A stretch of 23,710 nucleotides of DNA, taken from positions 1 to 23,710 of the forward strand of contig CAMLHT010000020.1 of assembly GCA_946479895.1 (NCBI GenBank), given 5' to 3'. This stretch comes from an uncultured Gemmatimonadota bacterium. GTDB lineage: Bacteria > Gemmatimonadota > Gemmatimonadetes > Gemmatimonadales > Gemmatimonadaceae. A model generated the notes under the pieces. It had not been told where the DNA came from. It made no database searches and saw only the letters and a program-made list of their open reading frames with translations. Numbering within the stretch: the stretch's first letter is position 1; every line of letters starts with the position of its first letter. The position numbers were made by a program, and so were the translations under genes. Below are positions 16,007-23,546 of this stretch, piece after piece.

Positions 16007-16093
16007 CCGGGGTCATCCTGAGGCGCGGCGAGATTGCGTTTCCGCGCTCGCCGACCGGAGCTCCGCCGCGCGCGGGCTCGCGGCCTGCCCCGG
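16007..16093. repeat. Nested palindrome in the dprA/hemW gap
   Basis: Outer arms CCGGGG (16007-16012) and CCCCGG (16088-16093) enclose GCGCGGCG (16023-16030) and CGCCGCGC (16064-16071), all perfect matches; an alternative inner pair is GGCGAG (16027-16032) with CTCGCC (16047-16052). The stretch GTCATCC at 16012-16018 is similar to one beside the hairpin at 5291-5311. The element fills most of the 96-nt gap and provides the AGGA before hemW. It may be a REP-like dispersed repeat; high GC makes short chance matches likely, so the outer arms are less certain. Confidence 0.5.
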
Positions 16094-16102
16094 CTAGACA
16101 AG

Positions 16103-17164
16103 TTAGCGCCGGCGTATCTCGCCGGTGATCGCGCACTCGACCACGCCGCGTATCTCCAGGCCGGTCACGGTTTCCAGGCACAGTCGCGCGGGAATTCCCG
16201 CCCGCACGCTCAGGATGTCGAAGTTCGCCGCCGGCTGGCTCAGGGCCTTCCATACCGACTGCTCGGCCTCCGATCGCAGCTCCACGGAAGCGCGGCCCGG
16301 CTCCGATAGCCCGATGAGGGCCAGCGCGTCGTCCGGCGTGATGATCGGATCGGCGCCGTCCCGCAGCATCAGGTTGGAGCCGAGGCTGGCCGGCGAGTCG
16401 ATCGGTCCGGGAACGATCCCGACCTTCCGCCCCATCGCGACGGCCCACTCGGCCGTGTTCAGCGCCCCGCTCCGGATGCCGGCCTCGACGACGATCGTCG
16501 CTCCGCCCAGGGCGGCGATTATGCGGTTGCGCCGCGGAAAGCAGCCCCTGATCGCCGTCCCGCCGGGCGGCACCTCCGAGATCACGGCACCCGCCCCGGC
16601 GATCCGGCGATGCAATCCCCGGTGGCCGGCGGGGTAAGGAACGTCGACGCCCGTCCCCAGCACGGCGATCGTGACGCCCCCGGATTCCATCGCCGCCAGG
16701 TGGGCGGTCGCATCGATGCCGCGGGCCATGCCGCTCACGACGACGGCGCGACACCGCGCGAAGGCATTTGCCAGCGACCGCGTGACCCGCTCGCCGTAGC
16801 CAGTGCACTCGCGGGTCCCGACGATGGCGATCGCCGGCGTATCGGGTGGCGGAAGCTCCCCGATCACCCACAGCACGACGGGCGGATGCTCGAGATCCCT
16901 CAGCCGCTCGGGGTAGTCCGGATCGTAGTCGAGGAGATACCTGGCCCCGTTCTTCGCCGCGCGGGCGATCAGGCGGCGGGCGGTGGCGCGAGCTTCGTCG
17001 AGCGTCCCTGGCGGCAGCTCGTCATCGAACGGTCGCCGGTCGGTGCGAATCCTTTCGAGGTGGGCGCGGATCGTCGCCGGCCCGAATCCCTCGATCGTCG
17101 TCAGCGCAACGACGTCGAGGCGGTCGAAATCACGGGAGAGGGACGTCCGCGACGCGGGCGACAC
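16103..17164 (-). CDS. dprA: DNA processing protein DprA
   Basis: DprA binds incoming single-stranded DNA during natural transformation, protects it and loads RecA. The 353 residues have an N-terminal helix-hairpin-helix-like region (about 14-40), the Rossmann-like core with IVGTRECTGYG (114-124), VVSGMARGIDATAH (142-155), VLGTGVDVPYP (168-178) and RRNRIIAALGGATIVVEAG (211-229), and a C-terminal winged helix (about 295-353). The start is the GTG at 17164, giving a 35-nt overlap with the end of obgE; I find no later start that keeps the N-terminal domain. Other competence genes are not in the window, so real transformability cannot be judged. Confidence 0.92.
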   Translation of the reverse strand: MSPASRTSLSRDFDRLDVVALTTIEGFGPATIRAHLERIRTDRRPFDDELPPGTLDEARATARRLIARAAKNGARYLLDYDPDYPERLRDLEHPPVVLWVIGELPPPDTPAIAIVGTRECTGYGERVTRSLANAFARCRAVVVSGMARGIDATAHLAAMESGGVTIAVLGTGVDVPYPAGHRGLHRRIAGAGAVISEVPPGGTAIRGCFPRRNRIIAALGGATIVVEAGIRSGALNTAEWAVAMGRKVGIVPGPIDSPASLGSNLMLRDGADPIITPDDALALIGLSEPGRASVELRSEAEQSVWKALSQPAANFDILSVRAGIPARLCLETVTGLEIRGVVECAITGEIRRR

Positions 17165-18149
17165 GCGCCTGCTTGAGGCCGAGCAGCTGCTGCCACCACC
17201 CGCTCAGCAGGTCATCGAGGCCTTTCCGGCCGGGCGCGGAGATCGCGAACACGCCGAAGGCGCCGGGCGCCTCGATCGGCGGCGGAGGATCGTCGCCCAT
17301 CAGGTCCATCTTCGAGAAGACCACGCAGTACGGCTTCTGCGCCAGCTCGGTCGAGTAAGCCTCGATCTCGGCCCGGAGCTGGTCGAACTCCGCCTGCCAG
17401 TCCATGGAATCGACCGGAACCAGGAAGGCGAGCAACCGCGTGCGCTCGATGTGGCGAAGGAACTGGAGGCCCAGGCCCTTGCCTTCGTGCGCGCCCTCGA
17501 TGATGCCCGGGATGTCGGCGACGACGAAGGTGCGCCCGCCGCTCATCTGCACGACGCCCAGGTTCGGCGCGAGGGTCGTGAACGGATAGTCGGCGATCTT
17601 GGGCCGTGCGGCGGAAATGACCGAGAGCAGCGTGGACTTGCCCGCGTTCGGCTGCCCCACGAGCCCGACGTCGGCGATGAGCTTGAGCTCGAGCTCGACG
17701 TTCCTGGCGACGCCGTCCTCACCGGGCTGGTACTCGAGGGGCGTCTGATGCGTCGGGGTGGCGAAGTGCGAGTTGCCCTTGCCGCCGCGGCCGCCCTTCG
17801 CGATGCGGATCTCCTGCCCGGCCTCGACGATCTCGCCGAGCAGCTCACCGCTGTCGAGGTCGCGGATGACCGTGCCCGGCGGAACGGGCATGATGAGGTC
17901 CGCGCCGGACTTCCCGCTCTTGTTGCTGCCGGATCCATGCGCGCCGTTCTCGGCGGACCAGGAATCGCGGTAGGTGTAGTCGAGCAGCGTCGCGAGGTTG
18001 TCGTCGCCACGCACGATCACGTGCCCGCCCCGGCCGCCGTCGCCGCCATCGGGCCCGCCGAGCGGGACGAACTTCTCGCGGCGGAACGAGGCGATGCCCG
18101 AACCACCGTCACCCGCCTTGACCTTCACGACGACCCTGTCGATGAACAT
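17130..18149 (-). CDS. obgE: Obg family GTPase
   Basis: Obg is an essential GTPase that acts in 50S ribosome assembly and in the stringent response. The 339 residues have the Gly-rich Obg domain (1-158; PLGGPDGGDGGRGGHV and KGGRGGKGN) and the GTPase domain with G1 GQPNAGKS (165-172), G3 DIPG (212-215), G4 SKMD (279-282) and G5 SA (304-305). The G4 motif has serine where NKxD is usual. There is no C-terminal OCT domain, which is a common short form. The ATG at 18149 follows the previous stop by one base. It lacks the usual rplU-rpmA neighbours. Confidence 0.95.
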   Translation of the reverse strand: MFIDRVVVKVKAGDGGSGIASFRREKFVPLGGPDGGDGGRGGHVIVRGDDNLATLLDYTYRDSWSAENGAHGSGSNKSGKSGADLIMPVPPGTVIRDLDSGELLGEIVEAGQEIRIAKGGRGGKGNSHFATPTHQTPLEYQPGEDGVARNVELELKLIADVGLVGQPNAGKSTLLSVISAARPKIADYPFTTLAPNLGVVQMSGGRTFVVADIPGIIEGAHEGKGLGLQFLRHIERTRLLAFLVPVDSMDWQAEFDQLRAEIEAYSTELAQKPYCVVFSKMDLMGDDPPPPIEAPGAFGVFAISAPGRKGLDDLLSGWWQQLLGLKQARVARVADVPLP

Positions 18150-18150
18150 G

Positions 18151-18789
18151 CTATTTCCCGGTCACACGAGCGAAGAGCAGGAGCGCCGCGGTGGATCGCT
18201 CCGCCGGAACGATCCGGCGCAGCGATTCGAGAGCGTCCCGAACCACCGCCGGCGCGACGCCCACGTTGAGCGCGCCATGCAGGTGGGAATGCAACTGCCG
18301 GTCCTGCCCCGACGCAACACAGGCCGCGACGATGCAGAGCTCCCGGCGCGGCAGGTCGAGCCCCGGGCGGGAAAGCACCTTTCCGTAGCCCTCGACGATC
18401 ATCCAGGAGTCGAGCGCGGGATGGAGCTGCTCGATGTTCTCGCGAAGCTTGGCGTACATGCGGCCGTACACCGCGCGGCAGGTCGCGCGCCCCTGCGCGG
18501 TCCATGACGCCACGTCCGGCTCGGGGGCGACCGGATCGGCCGGCGCCGGCACGCGACGGCGCCATTCGCGAAACGCATTGAGGGCGCGGGGGAATCCGGC
18601 GAACAGGTAGGTCTGCAGCAAGAGCTCCTCGATCCACGGGTGCGGCACGTGCTCCTCGGCTCCGGCGAGCGCGTCGCGGACTTCGGCCTCGCTCCCGGCG
18701 GCGACGATGGCGGCGACGCCCACCAGGCGGCGGGTCGCGTCATCGAGCGCCGTCAAGCTGTGCGCGTCGCGGGGGATCTGCGTCGTCAT
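18151..18789 (-). CDS. Carboxymuconolactone decarboxylase/AhpD-like family protein
   Basis: This 212-residue protein is all helical and seems to contain two CMD-like halves. The first is at about 50-80 (ELLLQTYLFAGFPRALNAF) and the second at about 140-195 (RPGLDLPRRELCIVAACVASG, then HSHLHGALNVGV). Real CMD enzymes decarboxylate 4-carboxymuconolactone and AhpD relatives use a CxxC disulfide; here there are only C152 and C157, with no CxxC, so redox activity of the AhpD kind is doubtful. H168 and H171 follow. I use the ATG at 18789; a GTG two codons earlier is possible. The frame is open to 19359 but only through the asparaginase gene. Placed directly before obgE (1-nt gap). Substrate unknown. 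Confidence 0.75.
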   Translation of the reverse strand: MTTQIPRDAHSLTALDDATRRLVGVAAIVAAGSEAEVRDALAGAEEHVPHPWIEELLLQTYLFAGFPRALNAFREWRRRVPAPADPVAPEPDVASWTAQGRATCRAVYGRMYAKLRENIEQLHPALDSWMIVEGYGKVLSRPGLDLPRRELCIVAACVASGQDRQLHSHLHGALNVGVAPAVVRDALESLRRIVPAERSTAALLLFARVTGK

Positions 18790-18821
18790 TGTCACGCGTG
18801 CCGGATCAATCGAGCCCGCCT

Positions 18822-19817
18822 TCAGGCGACCGGCCGGACTTCGCCGACGCATTCGCCGCGGGTATTGCGGATCGCCTTGCGACGGAAGTCTTCCAGCCGC
18901 TGCGGCAGCGTGGCCGGAAGCGCGTCGAGATACTGGAGCGCCCGCAGGATTGCCGGGAACTGCGCTCGCTGCGCCCCGTCCTCGACCTTGATCACGACGC
19001 CGATGCCCTGCTCCGGGATCGCCGCCGCGTGCACACCCTCGGCGCCCACCTTCGCGATGACCTTTCCGTCCGTCTCCTCGATCATGATCGAGTCGAAGCG
19101 GTCGCTGCCCCCGAAGAGCATGGGCCGCGCGCGGAGCGCGGTGTGGATCCGGCGCGCATGGTCGTCGTCTTCCATGGAAACCGCGAGGCGCGACCAGGCG
19201 CGCGCCATGGACTCGAGCGGTGAGGAGAACTCGACCACGCCGCAGCCATCCACCGCGCGGCCCAGCTCCGCCGGCGCCAGCCCCGCCCATCGCGCGACGG
19301 ACTCCAGGCACCCCTGCTGGACCGGGTGCTCCGGCTTCTCGTATCCCGCGGTCTTCCATCCGGCGACGTGGGCCCGGGCGAGCATCGCCGAGTGCTTGCC
19401 GGAGCAGTTGTTGTGCAGGCGCGTGGGCCGGGCGCCCGATTCGCGAAGGATCTTCTGGCCGCGGGGCGCCATCGGCTCGTGCGGTCCGCAGGCGAGGTCG
19501 CCTTCCTCGAGGCCGATGTCGGCGAGCATGCGCGTCGCGATCGCCACGTGCTCGGGCTCACCGCCGTGCGAGGCGACCGCCAGTGCCAGCTCGTCGTTCC
19601 CCCAGGCCAGGTCGTCGAACGCGCCCGACTGGAGCAGCGGCATGACCTGGAACGGCTTCGCGCACGACCGCCAGTGGGTGAGAAAGCGCGTGTCGCGCGC
19701 CCCGCCCATGAGGATCCCGTCGGCGCCGATCACGGCAGCGTGCACCCGGTGCACCGATTCGACATCGTTGCCGCGCGTGACGGCGACGTCCAGCTCGAAA
19801 GTCCTGTTCGTGCTCAC
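18822..19817 (-). CDS. L-asparaginase, Rhizobium etli AnsA (ReAV)-type
   Basis: This family (COG4448) hydrolyses L-asparagine to aspartate and ammonia and is unrelated to the E. coli type I/II enzymes. The 331 residues carry the family's conserved points: S51-x-x-K54 in RSCAKPFQ, S83 in ASHGGEPEH, and C138 and K141 in NNCSGKHSAM, plus C192 in DGCGVV. From memory of the R. etli structure these correspond, with a constant offset, to the nucleophile region and the zinc ligands (C135, K138, C189). No signal peptide is seen, so it is probably cytoplasmic. The GTG at 19817 lies 9 nt after the DMT permease stop. The permease may move a related metabolite; this is inference. Confidence 0.87.
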   Translation of the reverse strand: MSTNRTFELDVAVTRGNDVESVHRVHAAVIGADGILMGGARDTRFLTHWRSCAKPFQVMPLLQSGAFDDLAWGNDELALAVASHGGEPEHVAIATRMLADIGLEEGDLACGPHEPMAPRGQKILRESGARPTRLHNNCSGKHSAMLARAHVAGWKTAGYEKPEHPVQQGCLESVARWAGLAPAELGRAVDGCGVVEFSSPLESMARAWSRLAVSMEDDDHARRIHTALRARPMLFGGSDRFDSIMIEETDGKVIAKVGAEGVHAAAIPEQGIGVVIKVEDGAQRAQFPAILRALQYLDALPATLPQRLEDFRRKAIRNTRGECVGEVRPVA

Positions 19818-19826
19818 CCCTGCAAG

Positions 19827-20726
19827 CTAATCGGCGGTGGCCGCCACCATCGCCGGTCGCCGGGCGGTCACGTAGATGCCGGCGAGGATCAGCGCGCCAC
19901 CGGCGAGCGTGATCGCCGTGGGGATCTCCCGGATTCCGGGAAGCAGCGCGGCGATGATCGTCGCGCCCACCGGCTCTCCGAGCAGCGTGAGGTTGACGAC
20001 GTACGCGGGCAGGTACTTGAGCGCCCAGTTGAGCCCCGTGTGCCCGAACAGCATCGGCCCGATGGCCAGCGCGGCAAAGATCAGCATCTCGCGCGGCGGC
20101 TGCCCCATCACCGGCGCGTGGACGGCGAGCGCCAGGCCGATCAGGACCACCAGGCAGCTGCCGTATACCAGCGAGACGTAGGGCCACAGGTCCAGGGTGG
20201 CGCGCAGCCGCCGGCCGATCACGAAGTAGATGGCGGCCGTGATCGCGCCGAGGAAGGCCAGCAGGTCGCCGAGGAGCGCCCGGCTGGTGAGGAGGGAGCC
20301 GGAAGTGGTGAAGTCGGGGAGCGCGATCACGAGCGCGCCGGCCATGGCGATGGCGATGCCCAGCCACTGCTGGCGGGTGGGCGGCTCGTGCAGCCAGGTC
20401 ACGGAAAGGATCGCGACGATGGCCGGCTGGAGGTTCACGAGGACGACCGAGGCGGCGACGGTGGTGAGGCCGATCGACGCGTTCCAGGTCCAGAAGTGGA
20501 GCGCGAGCATCGCCCCCGCTGCGACGGCGATCGCCACCCCGCGCCGGTCGAGCCTCTTCCACTGCCGCCAGCTCCCCGTCCCGACGAGGAACACGGCGAT
20601 GATCACGAGGGAGAACGCCAGCCGCCAGATCGCGATGGTCAGCGGATGCGCGGTCGAGAGGCGCACCAGCGGCCCGGCGAAGGAAATGCCGATGAGCGCG
20701 AGGACGAGGACGAGGGTGGCCGGCAT
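19827..20726 (-). CDS. EamA/DMT superfamily transporter
   Basis: The 299-residue protein is very hydrophobic, with about ten membrane segments in two EamA repeats, the form of drug/metabolite exporters of the DMT superfamily. The first repeat contains RLAFSLVIIAVFL and NASIGLTTVAASVVLVNLQP; the second contains LGDLLAFLGAITAAIYFVIG and LGEPVGATIIAALL, where the E of LGEP is typical. I choose the ATG at 20726, right before the first membrane segment (PATLVLVLALIGISFAG); the frame is open to 20813, but that would put the start inside the terminator of mlaD. Substrate unknown; amino acid or metabolite export is common in the family. Co-directional with the asparaginase, 9 nt apart. Confidence 0.85.
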   Translation of the reverse strand: MPATLVLVLALIGISFAGPLVRLSTAHPLTIAIWRLAFSLVIIAVFLVGTGSWRQWKRLDRRGVAIAVAAGAMLALHFWTWNASIGLTTVAASVVLVNLQPAIVAILSVTWLHEPPTRQQWLGIAIAMAGALVIALPDFTTSGSLLTSRALLGDLLAFLGAITAAIYFVIGRRLRATLDLWPYVSLVYGSCLVVLIGLALAVHAPVMGQPPREMLIFAALAIGPMLFGHTGLNWALKYLPAYVVNLTLLGEPVGATIIAALLPGIREIPTAITLAGGALILAGIYVTARRPAMVAATAD

Positions 20727-20782
20727 CGGGACGATCAGGTTGGGATCCTGGACGGTTCCAAACCTATCGCGGCGACGTGAAA

Positions 20783-20819
20783 GAGGGGTTGGCTCGCGGA
20801 TCGCGCGAACCAACCCCTC
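20783..20819 (-). terminator. Rho-independent terminator of the mla operon
   Basis: GAGGGGTTGGCTCGCG (20783-20798) pairs with CGCGAACCAACCCCTC (20804-20819) over 16 positions around a 5-nt loop. The only mismatch is C:A on the plus strand, which is a U:G wobble in RNA from the minus strand. The hairpin begins 5 nt after the mlaD stop and is followed on the transcribed strand by TTTCACG. The T-tract is short, but the stem is the strongest of its kind here and the placement is right. Confidence 0.8.
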
Positions 20820-20824
20820 GAATC

Positions 20825-21829
20825 CTAGAAGACCTTCAGATTCACCAATCCCTTCGTGTACCGCGACGGATCCTTACGGATGTCCGCGACGAGCGCCGAG
20901 AAGTCGTTGACCAGCTTCTGGAGCGACGTGTACAGCTCGTCGTCCGTCAGCATCTTGCCCGCCATCCCGCGGCCTGCCGCGATGCCCTTCATCAGCGTGT
21001 CGGCGTTCGCCGCGATCGCTGCCATGTGCTGCATCGTCGAGACGCCCTGGGTGTAGAGCGTGGTGTCCGTCAGCAGGCGCCCGATGGAGCCATTCCGCGA
21101 GCGCATGGCCACGAGCATCGAGTCGACGCCGCCGATCGCCCCCACCATCTCGTCGTAGAGCCGCGGGTCGTCGAGGAAGCGCGCGAGGGTCCCGCGCGAG
21201 TTCTGCACGCGGAACAGCAGCGCGTTCGTCCGGCCGAGCGTGCTCTCGAGCTGGTTGTAGAGGGCCGGGTTGGTCAGCAGCTGGCCGACGGTGCCCTTGC
21301 CGGACACCAGCGATGAGGTGAGCTGCCGCATGTCCTTCGTGAGGCCCACGACGTCGTCCACCGCCGACGCGGCCTTGGTCAGGATCTCCTCGTAGTCGAG
21401 CGAGGCCTGCACGCGCAGGGTGTCGCCGTTCTGGAGCGGCATCGCGCGCGGGGTTCCCGGCGAGATGTCGATGATCTTGTCGCCGAGCAGGCCCAGCGTC
21501 TTCACCCGCGCGCGCGAGTCGCCGCGCACCTGGTCCTGGAGCTTCTGATCGATGCCGACGACGATCCGCACGTTACGCAGGGTGTCGTTGTCCACCGGAA
21601 GCAGCTCGATCTCCTTGATCGTCCCCGCCAGCTGGCCGGCCACCATCACGCTGCCGCCGATCCGCAGTCCGCCGGCCTCCTTCAGGAGGGCCGTGAGCTC
21701 GTACCGCTTGGAGAACAGGTTCACGGCCTTGCCCAGCTTGTAGAGGGCGATGCCGAGCACCACCAGCGCGACCAGGATGAGGCTCCCGACCTTCAGTTGG
21801 TCCCAGGTGATGAACGAAGAGCGTTTCAT
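20825..21829 (-). CDS. mlaD: MlaD/MCE family lipid-transport protein with C-terminal repeats
   Basis: MCE proteins are membrane-anchored in the inner membrane, with a periplasmic ring that carries phospholipids between membranes. The 334 residues have one N-terminal membrane segment (about 14-31), a single MCE domain (about 40-145; GGLRIGGSVMVAGQLAGTI and LGLLGDKIIDISPG) and a long helical C-terminal region. That region holds four similar units of the form G-x-G/S-x3-(L/M)L-x4-LY at about 177-191, 211-225, 245-259 and 286-300, with LY spaced 34, 34 and 41 residues. It ends in DPSRYTKGLVNLKVF, common in this branch. The ATG at 21829 lies 3 nt after mlaF. The C-terminal tail may form a helical tube to the outer membrane; this is inference. 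Confidence 0.9.
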   Translation of the reverse strand: MKRSSFITWDQLKVGSLILVALVVLGIALYKLGKAVNLFSKRYELTALLKEAGGLRIGGSVMVAGQLAGTIKEIELLPVDNDTLRNVRIVVGIDQKLQDQVRGDSRARVKTLGLLGDKIIDISPGTPRAMPLQNGDTLRVQASLDYEEILTKAASAVDDVVGLTKDMRQLTSSLVSGKGTVGQLLTNPALYNQLESTLGRTNALLFRVQNSRGTLARFLDDPRLYDEMVGAIGGVDSMLVAMRSRNGSIGRLLTDTTLYTQGVSTMQHMAAIAANADTLMKGIAAGRGMAGKMLTDDELYTSLQKLVNDFSALVADIRKDPSRYTKGLVNLKVF

Positions 21830-21832
21830 TGG

Positions 21833-22696
21833 TCAGAGCCCGCCGAGGAAGTCGCGGATGTACGGGTCGTCGGATCCGGACATCTCCTCCGGCGTTCCGA
21901 AAAAGCAGATACGTTGGTCGCTCAGCAGCGCCACCTTGCTCGCCATCCGGAAGACCGACCGGATGTCGTGCGACACGACGACGCTCGTCACGTTCAGCTC
22001 CCGCTGGAGCTTGATGATGAGCTTCGTGATCGTCGCCGTCGTCAGCGGATCGAGCCCGGACGTCGGCTCGTCATAGAGCATGATCTCCGGGTTGTTCGCC
22101 ATCCCCCGCGCGATGCCGACCCGCTTCCGCATGCCGCCGGACAGCTCCGACGGATACTGCTGCATCACCTGGTCCGGGTCGAGGTCCACGAACTCCAGCT
22201 TCTCGCGCACGCGCGCCTCGATCTCGTCCTCGTCGAGGTCGGTGTGCTCGCGCAGCGGATAGGCGACGTTCTCGAAGACGGTCATCGAGTCGAAGAGCGC
22301 GGCGCCCTGGAAGACCATGCCCATCTTCTGGCGGATCTCGAGCGCCTCCTCGAAGGTGAAGTCCGTGATGTCCTCGCCGTCGATCAGCACGCGACCCTCG
22401 TCGGGAACGAGCAGGCGCAGGATGAGCTTGAGGGTCGTGGACTTGCCGGTGCCGGACTCGCCGACGATGACGATCGTCTCCCCGACGTGCGCGTCGAAGG
22501 ACACGTTCCTGAGAATGGGGCGGTCGAACGACAGCGAGACGTTCTGGAGCGAGACGACCGGCGGCCGGTCGGTGGCGGCGATGCCGGCCGGCTCGCTCTC
22601 GAGCTCCGAGCGGATGGCCTGGCGGACGTGAGTCGGCCGGGGACCACGGCGGCCCTCCTCGGTGCGGCGATCGGGAACCTGGCGCTTCTCAGCCAT
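21833..22696 (-). CDS. mlaF: MlaF-type ABC transporter ATP-binding protein
   Basis: This is the ATPase that powers the MlaE/MlaD lipid transporter at the cytoplasmic face. The 287 residues show Walker A GESGTGKS (79-86), the Q-loop near FQGAALF (129-135, as in MlaF), the signature LSGGM (185-189), Walker B IMLYDE (205-210) and the switch H243. About 45 N-terminal residues before the ABC core (rich in R, E and P) are longer than in the E. coli protein and look disordered; no later ATG or GTG start would remove them. The start overlaps the mlaE stop by 8 nt (22689-22696), indicating translational coupling. Confidence 0.93.
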   Translation of the reverse strand: MAEKRQVPDRRTEEGRRGPRPTHVRQAIRSELESEPAGIAATDRPPVVSLQNVSLSFDRPILRNVSFDAHVGETIVIVGESGTGKSTTLKLILRLLVPDEGRVLIDGEDITDFTFEEALEIRQKMGMVFQGAALFDSMTVFENVAYPLREHTDLDEDEIEARVREKLEFVDLDPDQVMQQYPSELSGGMRKRVGIARGMANNPEIMLYDEPTSGLDPLTTATITKLIIKLQRELNVTSVVVSHDIRSVFRMASKVALLSDQRICFFGTPEEMSGSDDPYIRDFLGGL

Positions 22697-23504
22697 AGGC
22701 CAGCACCGACAGGAGGACCTGCGTGATGAAGTAGTCCACGATCAGGATCATGACGCTCGAGGCGACGACCGTGCGGGTGGTCGAGATGCCCACACCCTCC
22801 GTGCCGCCGGTCGTGTTCAGCCCGAAGTAGCACGCCGTGATCGAGATGAGCCCGCCGAACACGAACGGCTTCGTCAGCCCCATGATGAAGTCGTTGGGGA
22901 TGTAGCGGAACGTGAAGCCGCCTCCCGCGATCGCGTCCCAGACCGTCCGCCAGTACTGCGAGGGCGGCAGGCCCACCAGCAGCGTGGCGATCACGTTCCC
23001 GCCGAGGATCCCGACGAAGTCGTTGATGACGGTCAGGATCGGCAGCATGATCAGCGCGGCGACGACCCGCGGCGTGACCAGCTTCTTGATCGGGTCGGTG
23101 CCGAGGGTGTTGAGGGCGTCGATCTGCTCGGTCACCCGCATGGAGCCGATCTGCGCCGCGATGCCCGACCCCACCCGTCCGGCGACCATCAGCCCCGCGA
23201 GGACCGGCCCCAGCTCGCGGATCATGGACGCCGTCACCAGCGTCCCGATGTACATCGTCGCCCCGAAGATCTTGAGCTGGACCGACGACTGGAGCGCCAG
23301 CACCATGCCGGTGAAGAAACCGGTGAGCAGCACGATGCCCAGCGACTTCACGCCGATCTCGTCCATCTGCTGGATCGTGTCCTGCGCGTAGAACGGCCGC
23401 GCGAAGATGAACCGCAGGGACTTGATGGCCAGCGTGAAATACTCCTGAACACTCAGGAGCTTCGCTTTGGTCCGGTTGGCGAAACGGTCGAGAAATGGGC
23501 GCAA
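22689..23504 (-). CDS. mlaE: MlaE-type ABC transporter permease
   Basis: MlaE is the integral membrane subunit of the MCE lipid transporter. The 271 residues contain the family signature GSGIAAQIGSMRVTEQIDAL (112-131) followed by LGTDPIKKLV, and about five membrane segments (VLLTGFFTGMVLAL, GPVLAGLMVAG, VVAALIMLPILTVI, FVFGGLISITACYFG, VVASSVMILIVDYFI). The N-terminal interfacial helix region (about 15-45) is also typical. The only start that fits is TTG at 23504, with no good Shine-Dalgarno, so translation start is the least certain point. It leads the mlaE-mlaF-mlaD unit. No mlaB, mlaC or mlaA is visible. Confidence 0.92.
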   Translation of the reverse strand: MRPFLDRFANRTKAKLLSVQEYFTLAIKSLRFIFARPFYAQDTIQQMDEIGVKSLGIVLLTGFFTGMVLALQSSVQLKIFGATMYIGTLVTASMIRELGPVLAGLMVAGRVGSGIAAQIGSMRVTEQIDALNTLGTDPIKKLVTPRVVAALIMLPILTVINDFVGILGGNVIATLLVGLPPSQYWRTVWDAIAGGGFTFRYIPNDFIMGLTKPFVFGGLISITACYFGLNTTGGTEGVGISTTRTVVASSVMILIVDYFITQVLLSVLAYG

Positions 23505-23546
23505 GTCGAGGTGGAAGCGTGATATGGGCGCGCCTGCGACCCCGCA

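Noticed and set aside
19326..20780. 484-codon plus-strand open frame opposite the asparaginase and DMT genes
   Set aside because: Product is a charged D/R/H/G-rich string, the usual antisense image of a membrane protein gene.
20727..20813. Earlier start of the DMT transporter
   Set aside because: It would lie inside the mla terminator hairpin and add a hydrophilic, non-family N-terminus.
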